This document shows, piece by piece, positions 1-11,790 of a stretch of DNA of 64,000 nt. The translations under genes were made by a program, and so were the position numbers. Position 1 is the first letter of the stretch, and each line of letters starts with the position of its first letter. This DNA comes from Hysterangium stoloniferum (lineage: Eukaryota > Basidiomycota > Agaricomycetes > Hysterangiales > Hysterangiaceae): positions 62,001-126,000 of the forward strand of contig WHVD01000120.1 of assembly GCA_015178975.1 (NCBI GenBank). Reading direction: 5' to 3'. The notes below the pieces were generated by a model that had not been told where the DNA came from, ran no database searches, and saw only the letters and a program-made list of their open reading frames with translations.

Positions 1-365
1 TTCCAGAAGGGTGTTCCTATCCTCAAATACAGACTAACACTGACTCAGAAAGGAATACAATAAGTGTGATCAAGGTTGAAGTACTTTTGGATAAAGAAAA
101 CACCTAGCTGGCCATCCTTCCAAGCTTATTACTCACAACAAATAGTCAATTGTCCATCAAATTAGCTCTGGAAAACTTGACAATGCTGTTCAAGCTACCC
201 AATTCATTAATTCTACTATCCCCAACTTTGTCACTCCCCAAACAGTCAGAAATGTACTCAAGAACAATGGTTTTTACTCTGCAACAAAGAATAAAGTACC
301 CATGTGAAGAAGACTCATTCTCAGAAGTCACTTGAGTTTGCTCAGTACTATGAAAACTGGACTAT
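1..365 (+). pseudogene. Tc1-like transposase, N-terminal fragment
   Basis: The plus strand from about 148 translates to SSGKLDNAVQATQFINST and then TPQTVRNVLKNNGFYSAT. This is the second helix-turn-helix (paired-like) region typical of fungal Tc1 transposases. The frame stops at a TGA near 308. The catalytic domain is absent. It lies in the left inverted-repeat arm and is the first half of a palindrome whose second half is an inverted copy of the same region. Confidence 0.7.
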
Positions 366-625
366 GACACCTTTCCACCATATGCAATTTTGTTAATATT
401 GGTCTTGGCTATGCACAACACTCTTTTGCAGTCCCCTACAATCCAGGTTTTATGGTACTAAGCAAACTCAAGTCACTTTTGATAATGAGCCTTCTTCAAC
501 ATGGGTGCTTTCTTCTTTGTTGCAGAGTAAAAACCATTGTTCTTGAGTACATTCTTGACTGTTTGGGGAGTTACAGATTTGGGGATAGTAGAATTAATGA
601 ATTGGGTAGCTTGAACAGCATTGTC
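170..625. repeat. Imperfect palindrome of two Tc1 fragments
   Basis: About 170-365 pairs with about 437-625, leaving a loop of roughly 70 bp. Both halves code for the same transposase segment in opposite directions. The corresponding place in the right arm (about 3655) has neither half. Confidence 0.7.
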
Positions 626-748
626 AAGTTTTCGACCTGTGGTACCCATGCACCCATATCTAGTTAGGTGCAGAACACTAGCGCTGCTCACTTTATAGTC
701 AGATAGGATAGCCGTTGTCTCCCTCTCCCAGAAATAATACCGTTTCAT
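437..748 (-). pseudogene. Tc1-like transposase fragment, inverted copy
   Basis: The minus strand gives a 91-codon frame with GRKLDNAVQATQFINS and TPQTVKNVLKNNGFYSATKKKAP. It is the same DNA-binding segment as 148-308 but inverted. Its N-terminal part (MKRYYFWERETTAIL) is shared with the right arm at 3510-3640 rather than with the plus-strand fragment, so this copy is a chimera or was rearranged at about 625. No DDE domain is present. Confidence 0.65.
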
Positions 749-1206
749 AATTCTGTCTTGAATAAAAATTTATTTTTTCCCCCGTGTACTCCTATGTATC
801 CAAATTTATAAGCAAATTAGCCTGAGTGGACATATGTGTAGCCCCGGGCTCCTTGTTGCGTTGAGCCTCTTCCCCTTGCTTACCAGCCACACTACCTGTC
901 ACAGTGCTGCCTTCGGCAACGTCCTCTGGTCATACTAACGTGCTCATCGTCGGCGACGATGAGCTCGCATTCCAGCATTCCTGGCTACCCAGAAGGGTGC
1001 ACTTGATGCACCTGGTGGCACTGATATATTTTAGAGATTGTTATATGCATAATATGTACTTTTGACTCCGTGAAATGAAATAAGTAATATTGTTCACATA
1101 CTTCAGGTAAAATTATCAATTTTGTGATATTGGTGGGGTATTAAATGCATTGACTAAACTGAAGAAGATGAAATTTAAATGTAAAAGTGTTTCTGCTTTA
1201 CAGACA

Positions 1207-2198
1207 AGCTATGGCCTGGTATGTCTTCCTCTCCATTATCTCTCTTCCAGCTGATGTCACGACTTCCAGTCAACTTCAGTAAAGTGACTCAGTCCTCCAG
1301 ACATGCCAGAACAAAGAGCCTCGGGAAAGGTATTTCAGAGGCAGGTTCAGTGTGTTGCCTCATGTAAGACTAGTATTTTCTGTAGGTGCAAACAGACACT
1401 AGAATGAATGGTGAAAAAAAAAACCACTACTTCATTGAAAATCCACATGTACATAATATATACTAGTGGGGAACAATGGGAGGTGAGGGCAATGGGATGT
1501 GGACAACAATGGCATTAAATATTACTAAATTGCAGTGTATGGAGGCTCACTCTCTTACACTGGAATACTTGGATATGTAATGGTCTATAGTTTTGTACAG
1601 GCTGCCTTGTCTTGATGCACTCTTACATGATGTGCAGCCCGTCCCAATTCCCTATCCACAGGATCTCATTCTGGCATATGAAAATGCTGCTCAAAATGCC
1701 AAGCAGACAGGCTTCAATAGGATAGAATGCATGTGCCTCTGTGTAGAACTGTTAGTGACGGCCAGCTGACGATGATGCATGCATGTGGGAGTAGTCCAGG
1801 ATGGCAATGGTTACCTTCTGCATCAATTCTTTGATTTCAATTGTAACCAGCACAGAGAACATTGGGGTGGCTCCATTCACAATAGAGTGTGGCACACCAT
1901 AGACATTATCATGCCCTCATCGAAGTGTGGGGGTATGATCAGGTGGGCATCAAGCTGAGTCTGTCTGGTGGCCTCAACGACATTGAGAGGCCTCTGTGAG
2001 CCACCGTAGACAAATTTTCATACCTCATCCAGAAATTGGACATGTTGAAGGTCTTGTACATCACCCTGGTGCGGTACCTGGAGATGTATGACCCCAATAT
2101 TGGAGGTGAGATTCAAGTATGTTTGGGACTTCTCGCAGCTAATATCCTTGTCTTTACTAAGGCCACCTATGAGCGACGCTACACGATGTCCTCGAGAC
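1207..2198. other. Unassigned spacer inside the inverted repeat
   Basis: This is single-copy spacer between the arms, interrupted at 2199 by a solo LTR and resuming at 3017-3067. Around 2001-2106 the plus strand has an exon-like stretch (KLDMLKVLYITLVRY, then MYDPNIGG) followed by a GTGAGA that could be a splice donor, but I recognise no family. Bases 1358-1515 resemble the window end (63820-64000) in the same orientation. No complete gene is seen. Confidence 0.4.
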
Positions 2199-3016
2199 TG
2201 TTAGGACCAGACAATCCCGCCAGACTCCACACACTAACCTGTATGCCACCACACGCTACATGCACCAATTGTCTGTTTATAGGATTTCCCGCCTGGACTC
2301 TGGACATCAAGACTTGTTACGTTCGACCTCATTACGACACATATCAGTCACCGGACTTCCCCCGGACTCCGTCTCTGTCTATGTCCGTCTTTGTCCCATG
2401 CATCAGTCACCGGACCCCACTCAGAATCCCGTCACTGCTCTAATTGAGCCCCGTTCCCATTTTAGTCAAATGACCTGTCACGATTTGAACTCCACTCCCG
2501 CTCCGTTTCCCATTATGGGTTATGCTTTGTCACGATTCGGACTCCGCTCCATTCCCTCCCATTCCTAACACCAAACTTGGTATTTATTATTCCCGTTTTA
2601 TGTTTTGTTAGTTTTGTTTTCATCATTACTGGATTTGGTATGTCATTCACTCCACGGTCTATATAAACTGGCAGACGTTGTACATACAATCCAGTCAGAA
2701 AATTAGCTTAGATTCCCCCCAGTAATCTAATCCATTTTCCACTCTAAACCCTTGCTTGATTCACATCGCCCTCACTAGTCGGAGCCCACGGGCTCCGGCG
2801 CATCTACCTCTCTCAACTATCTCAACTCATGACCCACGACCTACAACCTACAACCTACAACCCACGAACCCTGCCCAGACTCCCAGGGATTCCCGTCCGC
2901 CTATTCGAAATTGGACAACACAATCTAGCGAGGGTGCAGCCTATAAGCTGAAGCCAAGTCCTACCGGATATCCCATGGGTTTCTCCGGAGACCCGCCCTG
3001 TGTGTGTATCCTAACA
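2199..3016 (+). mobile_element. Solo LTR, Ty3-type, LTR family A
   Basis: The sequence starts TGTTAGGACC and ends TATCCTAACA. It is flanked by a perfect 5-bp target duplication, GAGAC (2194-2198 and 3017-3021). No internal region is attached, so it is a solo LTR left by LTR-LTR recombination. It is closely related to 18182-18998 and 46053-46821. Near its 3' part it carries the ATAAGCTGAAGCCAAGTCC block shared by three LTR families here. It retains many CpGs, so it is likely younger than its surroundings. Confidence 0.9.
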
Positions 3017-3067
3017 GAGACATAGGATGCATATATGTTGACCTTACCTCTTCCTAAGGTCTCCATC

Positions 3068-3830
3068 TGTGAAGCAGAAATGCTTTTACATTTAAATTTC
3101 ATCTTCTCTTCTTCAGTTTAGTCAATGCATTTAATACCCCACCAATATCAAAAAATTGATAATTTTACCTGAAGTATGTGAACAATATTACTTATTTCAT
3201 TTCACTGAGTCAAAAGTACATATTACGCATATAACAATCTCTAAAATATATCAGTGCCACCAGGTGCATCAAGTGCACCCTTCTGGGTGGCCAGGAATGC
3301 TGGAACATGAGCTCATTGTTGCCGCCGACGAGCACGTTAGTATGACCAGAGGACATTGCCGAAGGCAGTGCTGTGACAGGTAGTGTGGCCAGTAAGCAAG
3401 GGGAAGAGGCTCAACGCAACAAGGAGCCCGGGGCTACACATATGTATGTCCACTCAGGCTAATTTGCTTATAAATTTGGACACATAGGAGTACATGAGGG
3501 AAAAAATAAATTTTTATTCAAGACAGAATTATGAAACAGTATTATTTCTGGGAGAGGGAGACAATGGCTATCCTATCTAACTATAAGGTGAGCAGCACTA
3601 GTGTTCTGCACCTAACTACATATGGGTGCGTGGGTACGACAGGTGAAGATTTCCAGAGCTAATTTGATGGACAATTGACTGTTTGTCATGAGTAATAAGC
3701 TTGGAAGGATGGCCAGCTAGGATTTTCTCTTCATCCAAAAGTACTTCAACCTTGATCACACTTATTGTATCCCTTTATGAGTCAGTGTTAGTCTGGATTT
3801 GAGGATAGGAACACCCTTCTGGAAGAAGAG
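3068..3830. repeat. Right arm of the long inverted repeat
   Basis: Partner of 1-1206 in opposite orientation. The arms agree over long stretches with scattered, mostly transition, differences. It lacks the palindrome found in the left arm: the sequence passes directly from the GGTACGAC block to the TTCCAGAGCTAATTTGATGG block at about 3645-3665. Beyond 3830 the Tc1-like sequence continues on this side to about 4030. Confidence 0.85.
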
Positions 3831-4030
3831 AGATAATATTAAAGTGCTGAGTAGCAAAAATAGCTTTCATAGTAATGGTAAAAGCTAAGAAGTGGTTGAA
3901 CCAACTGTCAACATATCAAACAGATGTAAACAAAGTCACATGACATGTTCATTATTATTACAATTGGTTTAGACTGATATTTTTACTGAAATAGTAACTT
4001 TTCTGTTTAAATAATATAGGGTCAAAAAAT
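3640..4030 (-). pseudogene. Tc1-like element, 5' end and N-terminus
   Basis: The minus strand contains MKAIFATQHFNIISLL and, further on, AGHPSKLITHDKQSIVHQI. This resembles the first helix-turn-helix and linker of the Tc1 transposase at 12895-13089 (MKAISPLKREQAISLL). The 3830-4030 part lies outside the inverted-repeat arm visible in this window. GGTCAAAAAATCATTCCAATG near 4020 may be a decayed terminal repeat. Only the N-terminal portion remains. Confidence 0.55.
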
Positions 4031-4449
4031 CATTCCAATGAGGGATTATCTTGTGTCATTTATTATTCCACCATTTTGGCTTCAAATTACATAAGCTACG
4101 CATCCATTTCACGCTAATATGCTATACTATATGGGATAATATTCTAAGAATTTTCTGATGTCTGGTATTTGTATTGTGAATCAATCTTTCCAAAACAACA
4201 AAACATTGGAACAATTTTTTGAGCCACTGTACCTGATGTTCTGGATATCAAATAGTACAATCCTTTAGAAGCTATCAGGCCATCTTTTGAATCATTCTTT
4301 AAGTGCCTCATTTGCCATGGGAGACTGTAACAGTAGTACACTTGTGCCATTTTTTTCAATTTGAGAATCAAGACCCTCATTAAAGAGGTTGTCCATAATC
4401 TGGAAACCCTCCATAAGCCTGCACAGACTCCGACTTTTTGATGGCACAA

Positions 4450-7400
4450 GCAATCTGGTTATTACCCAAGCTTGCGACCTATCTATCTGGTTCCTGTGTG
4501 GAACATCTCAGTTGGTCACTTTCTATGTGACCCAGTTAGACTCAAGTTGCTTGGTTGTCCTAGACATTACTGGCTTACCCAATACAATCTGTTGATTGAC
4601 TGGGTATCAAGCAGTATAACTTTCCAGACACCCACAGCACCCAAGATAACTGTATCCAACATGGCCTCCACAACATCCATGGCCTTTCCAGCACCTGCCA
4701 CCTCAGTGGCCCCTGTGATCCTATGACACCCATGGCACCTCCATCCATTTATCTTATTAATGCTGCAGCATTTATCAGAGCTACCAAAATGGATAGATCC
4801 CAGGCGTTCACTATCAACTCAAAGGTTGATGAAGCAACCAGTCATTTTTCAACCCTGGCATCTGAGCAAATTGCAGACCTAGAAGGCATCCCCAAGAAAT
4901 ACCATAATTTTGTGGATGTTTTTAGTAAGCATAAAGCTGACCAGCTTCCACCTCACAGAGAGTACAACTTAAAAAATCAACCTCAAAGAAGGGACCCAGC
5001 CACCCCTTGGACATATCTACCCACTGTCCTCCATGGAACTTTCCACAATCTGGGATTTCCTGGATGAACATTTGCCCAGAGGTTTTATCCAACCCTTGAA
5101 GTCTCCTTTTGGAGCACCTGTTTTGTTTGTTAAGAAGAAGGATGGATTCCTCCAACTATGTGTTGATTTCAGAGGACTCATTGCTATTACATGGAAGGAT
5201 AAGTGTCTGCTCCCACTTATATCTGACCTGCTTGACACTCCACAGAATGCCTGGATTTTTACCAAGATAGACCTTAAACATGCCTACCACTTGGTCTGGA
5301 TAGCCATGGGATACGAGTGGAAAACCACTTTCAGAACCCATTATGGGGCTTTTGAGTGGTTGGTGATGCCCTTTGGGCTCACCAATGCTCCATCTGTTTT
5401 TCAACATTTTATTAATGATATTTTCTCTGACATGCTTGATGTATGTATGCATCATTTTTTACTTCAATGACATTCTTATCTACTCTGAGGACTCCATGGC
5501 ACATGACAAACAGGTCTGTGAAGTTCTCCAGAGACTCAGACAACAGGGTCTATTTGCAAATGGTAACAAATGTACTTTTGACACAGACTCTGTGGAATAT
5601 TTAGGTTTCATACTGGGACCTGACAGACTCTGTATGGATGAATCCAAAGTAAAAGTCATCAAAGATTGGCCAGAACCCAGAAAAGTCAAAGATATACAAT
5701 CTTTCCTCAGCTTTGCCAATTTTTACTGACAGTTTATCTATGGATATTCTGAGATCACAGTTCCCCTTAGGAGGTTGTCTGTAATCATTATAATATCAGA
5801 TGTTTACTAATAAAAGCAATATTGCTACAAAACTTCATCTTTAAATAGCAGTATCTATTCTGAGACTATTATATTGTTAACCACCAACCATGAGAAACAA
5901 TTCTCCATGTTATATCCAAAACAATTCAGAGTCAATTAATAGAACCTATTGTATATAGTTTTCCAAGTTATGTAAATACTTGCTAATACTTTTGTTAGTA
6001 ATTTGTTTTGTTTTTTAAAAGCTAAACTGTAGTTATTTCCCAGTAAAATATGTGAGATGTCATTGGAAATTTTTTGTCCTGTGGCTTTCTTAGTTGGGTG
6101 AAATCACCTATATATTCTGAGTATGTTGAATCAAGTAGAAATCTGTTCAGATTGACAGATCCATTCTGAAGTAATACATATGTATTTAGAGCTGCCAATG
6201 ATATACATATGTATGGAATGGACTATCTAAAAGTATCTATTTTTTAAAAGTATTAGTGTTCAAACTACTAATTTTTTTTATTGTCTACTCGTGTCTGGAA
6301 AGATTCTTTAGTTTGTAATGTACGAGAGAGTTTAAAACTTTTTGATTTTAAAAACCAAATTATGTTTGAATCACATTCCAGATGTTTAAATGACATTTAG
6401 AGTATATTAGAATTTGGTATACTTAATAGTTTTCAGATATCCTCCTTACTCATCTTACATGCAAGGGTGCCCTGTGGAATTTTGATGATAAGTGTCAAAA
6501 AGCTTTCAATCTTTTAAAAAATTCTTTTTCTTCAGCTCCAATCCTCTCACATTGGAAACTGGACAATGCAGTTAGAGCCATTCTGTCTATACAGGACTCT
6601 GATGGAGAAGTCCACCCTGTGGTGTTTCTATCCTGGACATTTACTGGACCAGAGTTCAAGTATGACATCCATGACAAGGAACTCCTAGTGATTTTTGCAG
6701 CCTTCAAATCATGGTGACACTATTTGGAGGACATGGGAATTCCAATTGACATTGTAACAGATCACAAGAACCTGGAATATTTTTCAACCACAAAACTTTT
6801 GACCCACTGGCAGGCCTGTTGGTCTGAATACCTATCAGCCTTCAATATGATTATCCATTTTTGACCCGGCCACCTCAGTGGCAACCCTGACATTCTGACT
6901 AGATGATGGGACATCTATCCTAAAGAGAGGAGCAACGACTATGCCATGGTAAGCCCACATAACTTGAAACCCATTTTCACAAACCAGCAGCTTACTGCAT
7001 CAGTCTGCACAACTTTCCTCATCCATCCCATCATCCATGGAATTATCATTATGGATATTGAGAAATTACATCGAGATATTTTATTGGCAATTCCACTAGA
7101 TCCAATAACCAAAGCACACCTTGAGAATCCCATGGACCTGGTCAACCCTGGTGGTCTCTTGACCAGCATGATTTCATTAGAATTGACAATTACATATATG
7201 TACCAGACTCCCACGGCCTCCACCTGAGAATAGTCCAGTACAACCATGATCACCCACTCTCAGGACATTTTGGGTTCAACATGACTCTGTCATTGATAAG
7301 AAGAGAATACGTATATGTACTTGGCCTGGACTCCAAGATTTCATTAAGCACTATTGTAAATCCTGCATCACTTGTCCATGCTCCAAATCACAGTGTCACA

Positions 7401-8560
7401 AGCCATACAGCCTTCTGAAACAACTCCCAGTACCAGAACTCCTGTGGAACTCCATCTCTATGGATTTCATTGAACACCTACCAGACTCTGAAGGCTTTTC
7501 TGCCATTCTAGTCATTGTTGACACATTCTCAAAACAAGGTATTTTCATCCCTACACATGACACCACACATCCATGCAGTTAGCAGACCTTTTTATTATTA
7601 ATGTATTTTCGAAGCATGGAGTCCCATCCCACATAATTTCCAATTGAGAATCAGAGTTTGTATCTCACTTCTTTAGATCCCTTGGGAAATCCTTGGACAT
7701 CAAGTTACACTTCATGTGCAGACACCACCTGGAAGGCAATGGACAAACTGAGTATGTCAATCAGACATTGGAACAATATCTCTGTGTATATTCAACTACC
7801 AACAGGACAATTGGAAATCCTGGTTACCACTTGCAGAATTTGCTTACAACACTGCACCCTCAGCCACTACTGGCATTTCCCTGTTCTTTGCAAATAAAGG
7901 GTACAATCCAAATATTATGGTACACCCAGAATGGAATCTTGCCTCTGCCCATGCTCAAGAGTTCATCACAGACCTCCACAAGCTCCACAAGGAACTCCAG
8001 ACCATGATAAAATTTTCCCAAGAACAATATCAGCATTCAGCAGACAAAAACCAGATTCCACCACCCAACTTCAAAATTGGTGACTGTGTTTTTGTCAAAG
8101 CTCAATTATTCCAGACTACCCATCCATCAAAGAAACTTGCTGAAAAATATTTAGGTCCATTTGAGTTAATAGCACAAGCTGGTTCAGTTTCATGGACCCT
8201 GTGGCTTCTGGATAGCATGCATGTGGTACACCTGGTATTTCATGTCTCTATCCTAGAACTGTGTACTGCTAACACTATCCCAGTCTGCATGCTCTCTGCC
8301 CCCTCTGGTCATTATTGATGGAGAACCCAAGTTTGAAATCTCACAAATTTTAGACTCAAAAATAGATAAGTGTTGACACACTTGTAAACTGCTTTACTTG
8401 GTCAAGTGGGCAGGTTATGAGGGCACAGATGAAGAGACATCTTGGATTTTGGCCATGGAACTTGGGAATGCCATGGAGATCGTCACTGACTTTCACACAG
8501 CTTACCCACTCAAACCAGGACCATTATCCTCTCTCTAGCCACATTCCATGGACTCCATGT
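4450..8560 (+). mobile_element. Ty3-type retroelement fossil, pol region
   Basis: Old broken copy read on the plus strand. Parts recognisable in order are: the end of the protease region (about 4470-4620), reverse transcriptase (about 4950-5740, with the YFNDILIYSED region and the LGFILGPD block), RNase H (about 6450-6910), the integrase zinc-binding and core regions (about 7230-7900) and the integrase C-terminal region (about 7900-8340). It is interrupted by a MITE at 5770-6445. No 5' LTR or gag is seen. It is clearly non-functional with well over ten breaks and is CpG-depleted, which suggests considerable age. Confidence 0.9.
5770..6445. mobile_element. Non-autonomous DNA element MITE-1, copy 1
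   Basis: A 676-bp insert in the Ty3 fossil with no coding capacity. It begins GGAGGTTGTCTG and ends CAGATATCCTCC, an imperfect inverted terminal repeat, and is flanked by TTA on both sides (5767-5769 and 6446-6448), a 3-bp target duplication. The body is AT-rich. Two more copies are at 10767-13974 and 16441-19413, each carrying later insertions. The 3-bp TTA duplication would suit PIF/Harbinger, but the other copy has TAT, so the superfamily is left open. Confidence 0.8.
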
Positions 8561-8614
8561 ATATGTTGGATTCACTTCATTTTTCCTTGTCACCCTATGT
8601 CTCTCTTTGCTTTT

Positions 8615-9600
8615 TGTTAGGACTGGCAAACCTGCTGGGCTCCAGACACCATCCTACATGCACCCGACTCTCTATACCAGGTTACAGCTAACCGGAAAAC
8701 CCACTGGCATCCAGGCTCCACCTTATATGCACCCGACTCACTATACCCACCAGGTTACAGCTAACTGGAAAACCCACCAGCATCCATATCACACCTTATA
8801 TGCACTCGACCCTCTATATGGTACCCAAGGTACAGTTACAACTGGAGTACCCACTGGGACCCACACATCACCCTATACATATGCACCAGTCGATGGACTC
8901 TGCTGGACCTGCACATCAACCTGTCTATATCCAACACTGTGTCTCATATACCAGTCATGGGGCTCCACTGGACCCACATGTCAACCTGTTTATAACCAAC
9001 TCTCTGTTCCCATCACTGGACTCTGACCAGACTCCCAGAACACCTCTAACAGAGCATAGAACCCTGCTCCCATTATGGTCAAATGACCCATCATGATTCA
9101 TCCTCCACTTCCATTCTGTCCCTAATACCCAGTTTGGTATTTGCTCATCTCATTTTATGTTTACTTGTTTTGCACCTCATTATTACTGAATGTGGTATTG
9201 CATATAATTCAAAGTCTATATAGTCTCCCATACTCTTGTACTTACAATCCAGTTTGAATATTGAACTAGTAACACCCTGAATATGTCCTGATCCAGCCTC
9301 TACTCCTCTTCTCTGTCTGCACCCTCAATTCCCTGAACCCCCATGGGAACTCTGGAATCTAATCTTCCTTGTAGGTGTTCTGTCAGCTCAAAATATGGAC
9401 ACCTGAATGAGTGTACAAGGGTGCAGCACATAAGCTGAAGCCAAGTCCATCCCAGTACTCTGGTAATTATTCTGATAGTCCTTGTACTATTCCCTGGAAA
9501 CTCCCCAGACTATTACCCAGGGACTCCATGGGACATTCCTGGAAAGTGTTCAGAATATTACCAGAAACCCTGTGGCACTGGAGATCCTCAGAACTTAACA
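8615..9600 (+). mobile_element. Solo LTR, Ty3-type, LTR family C
   Basis: The sequence starts TGTTAGGACTGG and ends GAACTTAACA. It is flanked by CTTTT on both sides (8610-8614 and 9601-9605). It lies where the 3' LTR of the preceding pol fossil would be expected, yet it has its own perfect target duplication, so it is read as an independent solo LTR. The 5' half holds imperfect repeats built on TATGCACCCGACT. It is CpG-depleted. Confidence 0.8.
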
Positions 9601-9704
9601 CTTTTACAGGTTTCAGATTTGTCTGTTAAGTCTTAGCAGACCTTCCTGTGGACTTTTTCACGCTTTTATTTGAAATTAAAACAATTTTTCTTTTTCTTTT
9701 CAAT

Positions 9705-10723
9705 CTACATTAATGGGGCTATGTTTTTGCCCATTTTCATTAAACTCTTTCTAGAGCTCCACCAGCTCCTCAGCCACCCTGGAATCTTCTGTGGGATTCT
9801 CAGAACTCCCACCCTGGACTCCTTGTACACATAACCTGCATATTCTGCCAAGAACCCCCAAAACTCCCCGCAGAGTCCCTGGAGACTCTCCATCATAATC
9901 CCTTGCACCCAGTTGCTCTTTTCAAGCAACTGGTTCTGGGCCTCTATGCCTGCCACTATCTGCCCCAAAGCTTCCTCCAAGGCCCCAGGCCTTTCTGCCA
10001 AGCCACCCACTTCCCATACCATGGACCCCCTCGGCTTGTGAACTGGTGAGCACCTCACTTTGAGGTGCACACATGGCCAACAGCCTGGACCCCACCCCAA
10101 CTTTCAGTAACACTCCATGTTGTGGTCATTGCTCCCAGTGCACTGTGGGACATTTTTTGACTCCAGATGTCCTGGAGCCATTTTCCTTAACATCTGTATT
10201 TTGGGTCAGTCTTGAACATTCCTGTGGACCTGCCACTTACCTTTTGCAGGCTGTCAGCCTCTCCCTTGGACTCTGACTCTACCTCTACTGCTTTGTACTA
10301 GAAAGTATTGGTCAATGGAGTCAGAAAAGAAAGAGAAGAAGTTTATGTACCTTGCCTGTAGCCTTCTGTGGCTGCTCTGGTGCACTCCGTTCCTTGGCCT
10401 GTCTCTTGGCCTCTTCTCATTGATGGTGCTGCTCTGCATGCTGTGTCAATAATTGGGCAGCTATGAGAGGTTCCTGGATAACAGGGCCTGTGGAGAGCCC
10501 AATTGTGTTGGGCTTTCAAGGTGTTGGCTTTGGTGCCATCTGATTGAGTGAGGATGGTGGGGATATGAAAGACAAGAAATTTTATTATTTCAAATTTTTA
10601 GATAGGCTTGTCACATTTGAACCTTACCTTCCAGATCACATGACTCTTTGACACATACATGTAACCAATGAACTTTATCAGGTTCTAGAGCCTCTATGGG
10701 ACTTCAGCATAAAGAGATGGTAC
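9705..10723 (-). pseudogene. Unrecognised gene, 3' part, split by an LTR nest
   Basis: The minus strand ends in a 131-codon frame rich in Leu, Glu and Gln (ALEEALGQIVAGIEAQ, then NQLLEK) that looks coiled-coil-like. Upstream, to 10723, are short open segments with a basic stretch (RRGQETGQGTECTRAA) and VPSLYAEVP at the very edge of the LTR. The partner segment beyond the LTR nest is at 14689-14934. Several stops and missing exons make it a pseudogene. I believe related multicopy proteins exist in boletoid fungi but can assign no function. Confidence 0.45.
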
Positions 10724-11790
10724 TGTTAGAACTGGAAAACCCACTGGGCTCCAGACCCCATCCTATGGAGATTGTCTGTAATTACTATAATATCAGATGT
10801 TTATTGGTAAAATTTATATTTCTACAAAACTCCATCTTTAAATAGTAATATATCTTCTGAGACTATTGTAGGGGACAAAACTGTCCCAATGTTTTTATAA
10901 TTCCCATTAAATGTTGTATAATTGATCACATAAATTTCCTAAAATGGTGAAAATATTCTAGCAAATGCCCTAACATACTATATTTCATATTCCCAAGTAT
11001 TACATAATATTGATGGAAATTGGTGTCATAGTGAATATTTAAAAATAACCAATCATTGGGACAGTTTTGTCCCTGCTCTTTTTGAATCAGATATCTTGTT
11101 ATTCTAGTACTTTGTATGGCCTCTCTTGGCCTTTATTACAGAAGCTAGTCTTCTTGGAATACTTTCTATAAGTTTCTGACACTCCTGAGGCTCAATCTTT
11201 GGCCATTCCACTTCCACCCTCTCCTGTAACTTCCCAAACTCTCTTTGGTGGTGAAGGATATTTCTGGAACTGTTTCTTCAGGTGGAACCAAAGATGTTCT
11301 ATGGCATTCAGGTCAGGAGACTGTGCTGTCTAACACCTGAATATGATTATCAGAAAATCATTTTTGGGCCATCTTGGATGTGTGTTTAGGGTCATTATCC
11401 TGCTGGACAATGGCCCCACCTGCTGGAATCTCCAAATTTTCAATGCTCTGGGACAAATGCTGAGCCAGGATCTCCACATATTGTGCAGAATCCACCCTTC
11501 CTTTAATCTCTGCAAGCATTTCCACTCCATTCTAACCCATACAGCCCCACACCATGATATATCCACCTCCATACTTGACTGTAGGTTGGGTTGTCCTATC
11601 AGAAAGTGGTTCTCCAGCTTTCTTCCACACATATTGATGTCCATCTGACCCAAGCCTATTGATCTTGGTTTCATCAGACTACAAGACCCTTTTCCAATCA
11701 TCCATAGTCCAGTTTTGGTACTCGAGGGCAAAACCTACCCTTTCTATGTTGAGCCTTGAGCAATGGCCTTTTTGCTTTGACTACAGCTTT

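Larger units (their letters stand above)
1..1206. repeat. Left arm of a long inverted repeat
   Basis: Reads as the reverse complement of 3068-3830. Base 1 pairs with about 3830 and the inner end is near 1206/3068, so the arm runs out of the window on the left. It contains a CpG-rich block (about 840-1000, with GCCCCGGGCTCC) inside CpG-poor sequence, and the same block is seen inverted at about 3290-3440. This arm is about 470 bp longer than its partner because it holds the palindrome at 170-625. Part of it is Tc1 transposase debris. Whether it is a transposon terminal repeat or an inverted duplication cannot be decided from one copy. Confidence 0.85.

Noticed and set aside
2036-3025. Long plus-strand frames around 2.0-3.0 kb
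   Set aside because: Mostly within the solo LTR; the same frames occur in the 18182 and 46053 LTR copies without other coding support.
4144-4449. 101-codon minus-strand frame
   Set aside because: Low-complexity and adjacent to the pol fossil with no matching copy or motif.
8607-9096. Open frames of 139 and 98 codons
   Set aside because: They lie wholly inside an LTR and arise from its internal TATGCACCCGACT repeats.
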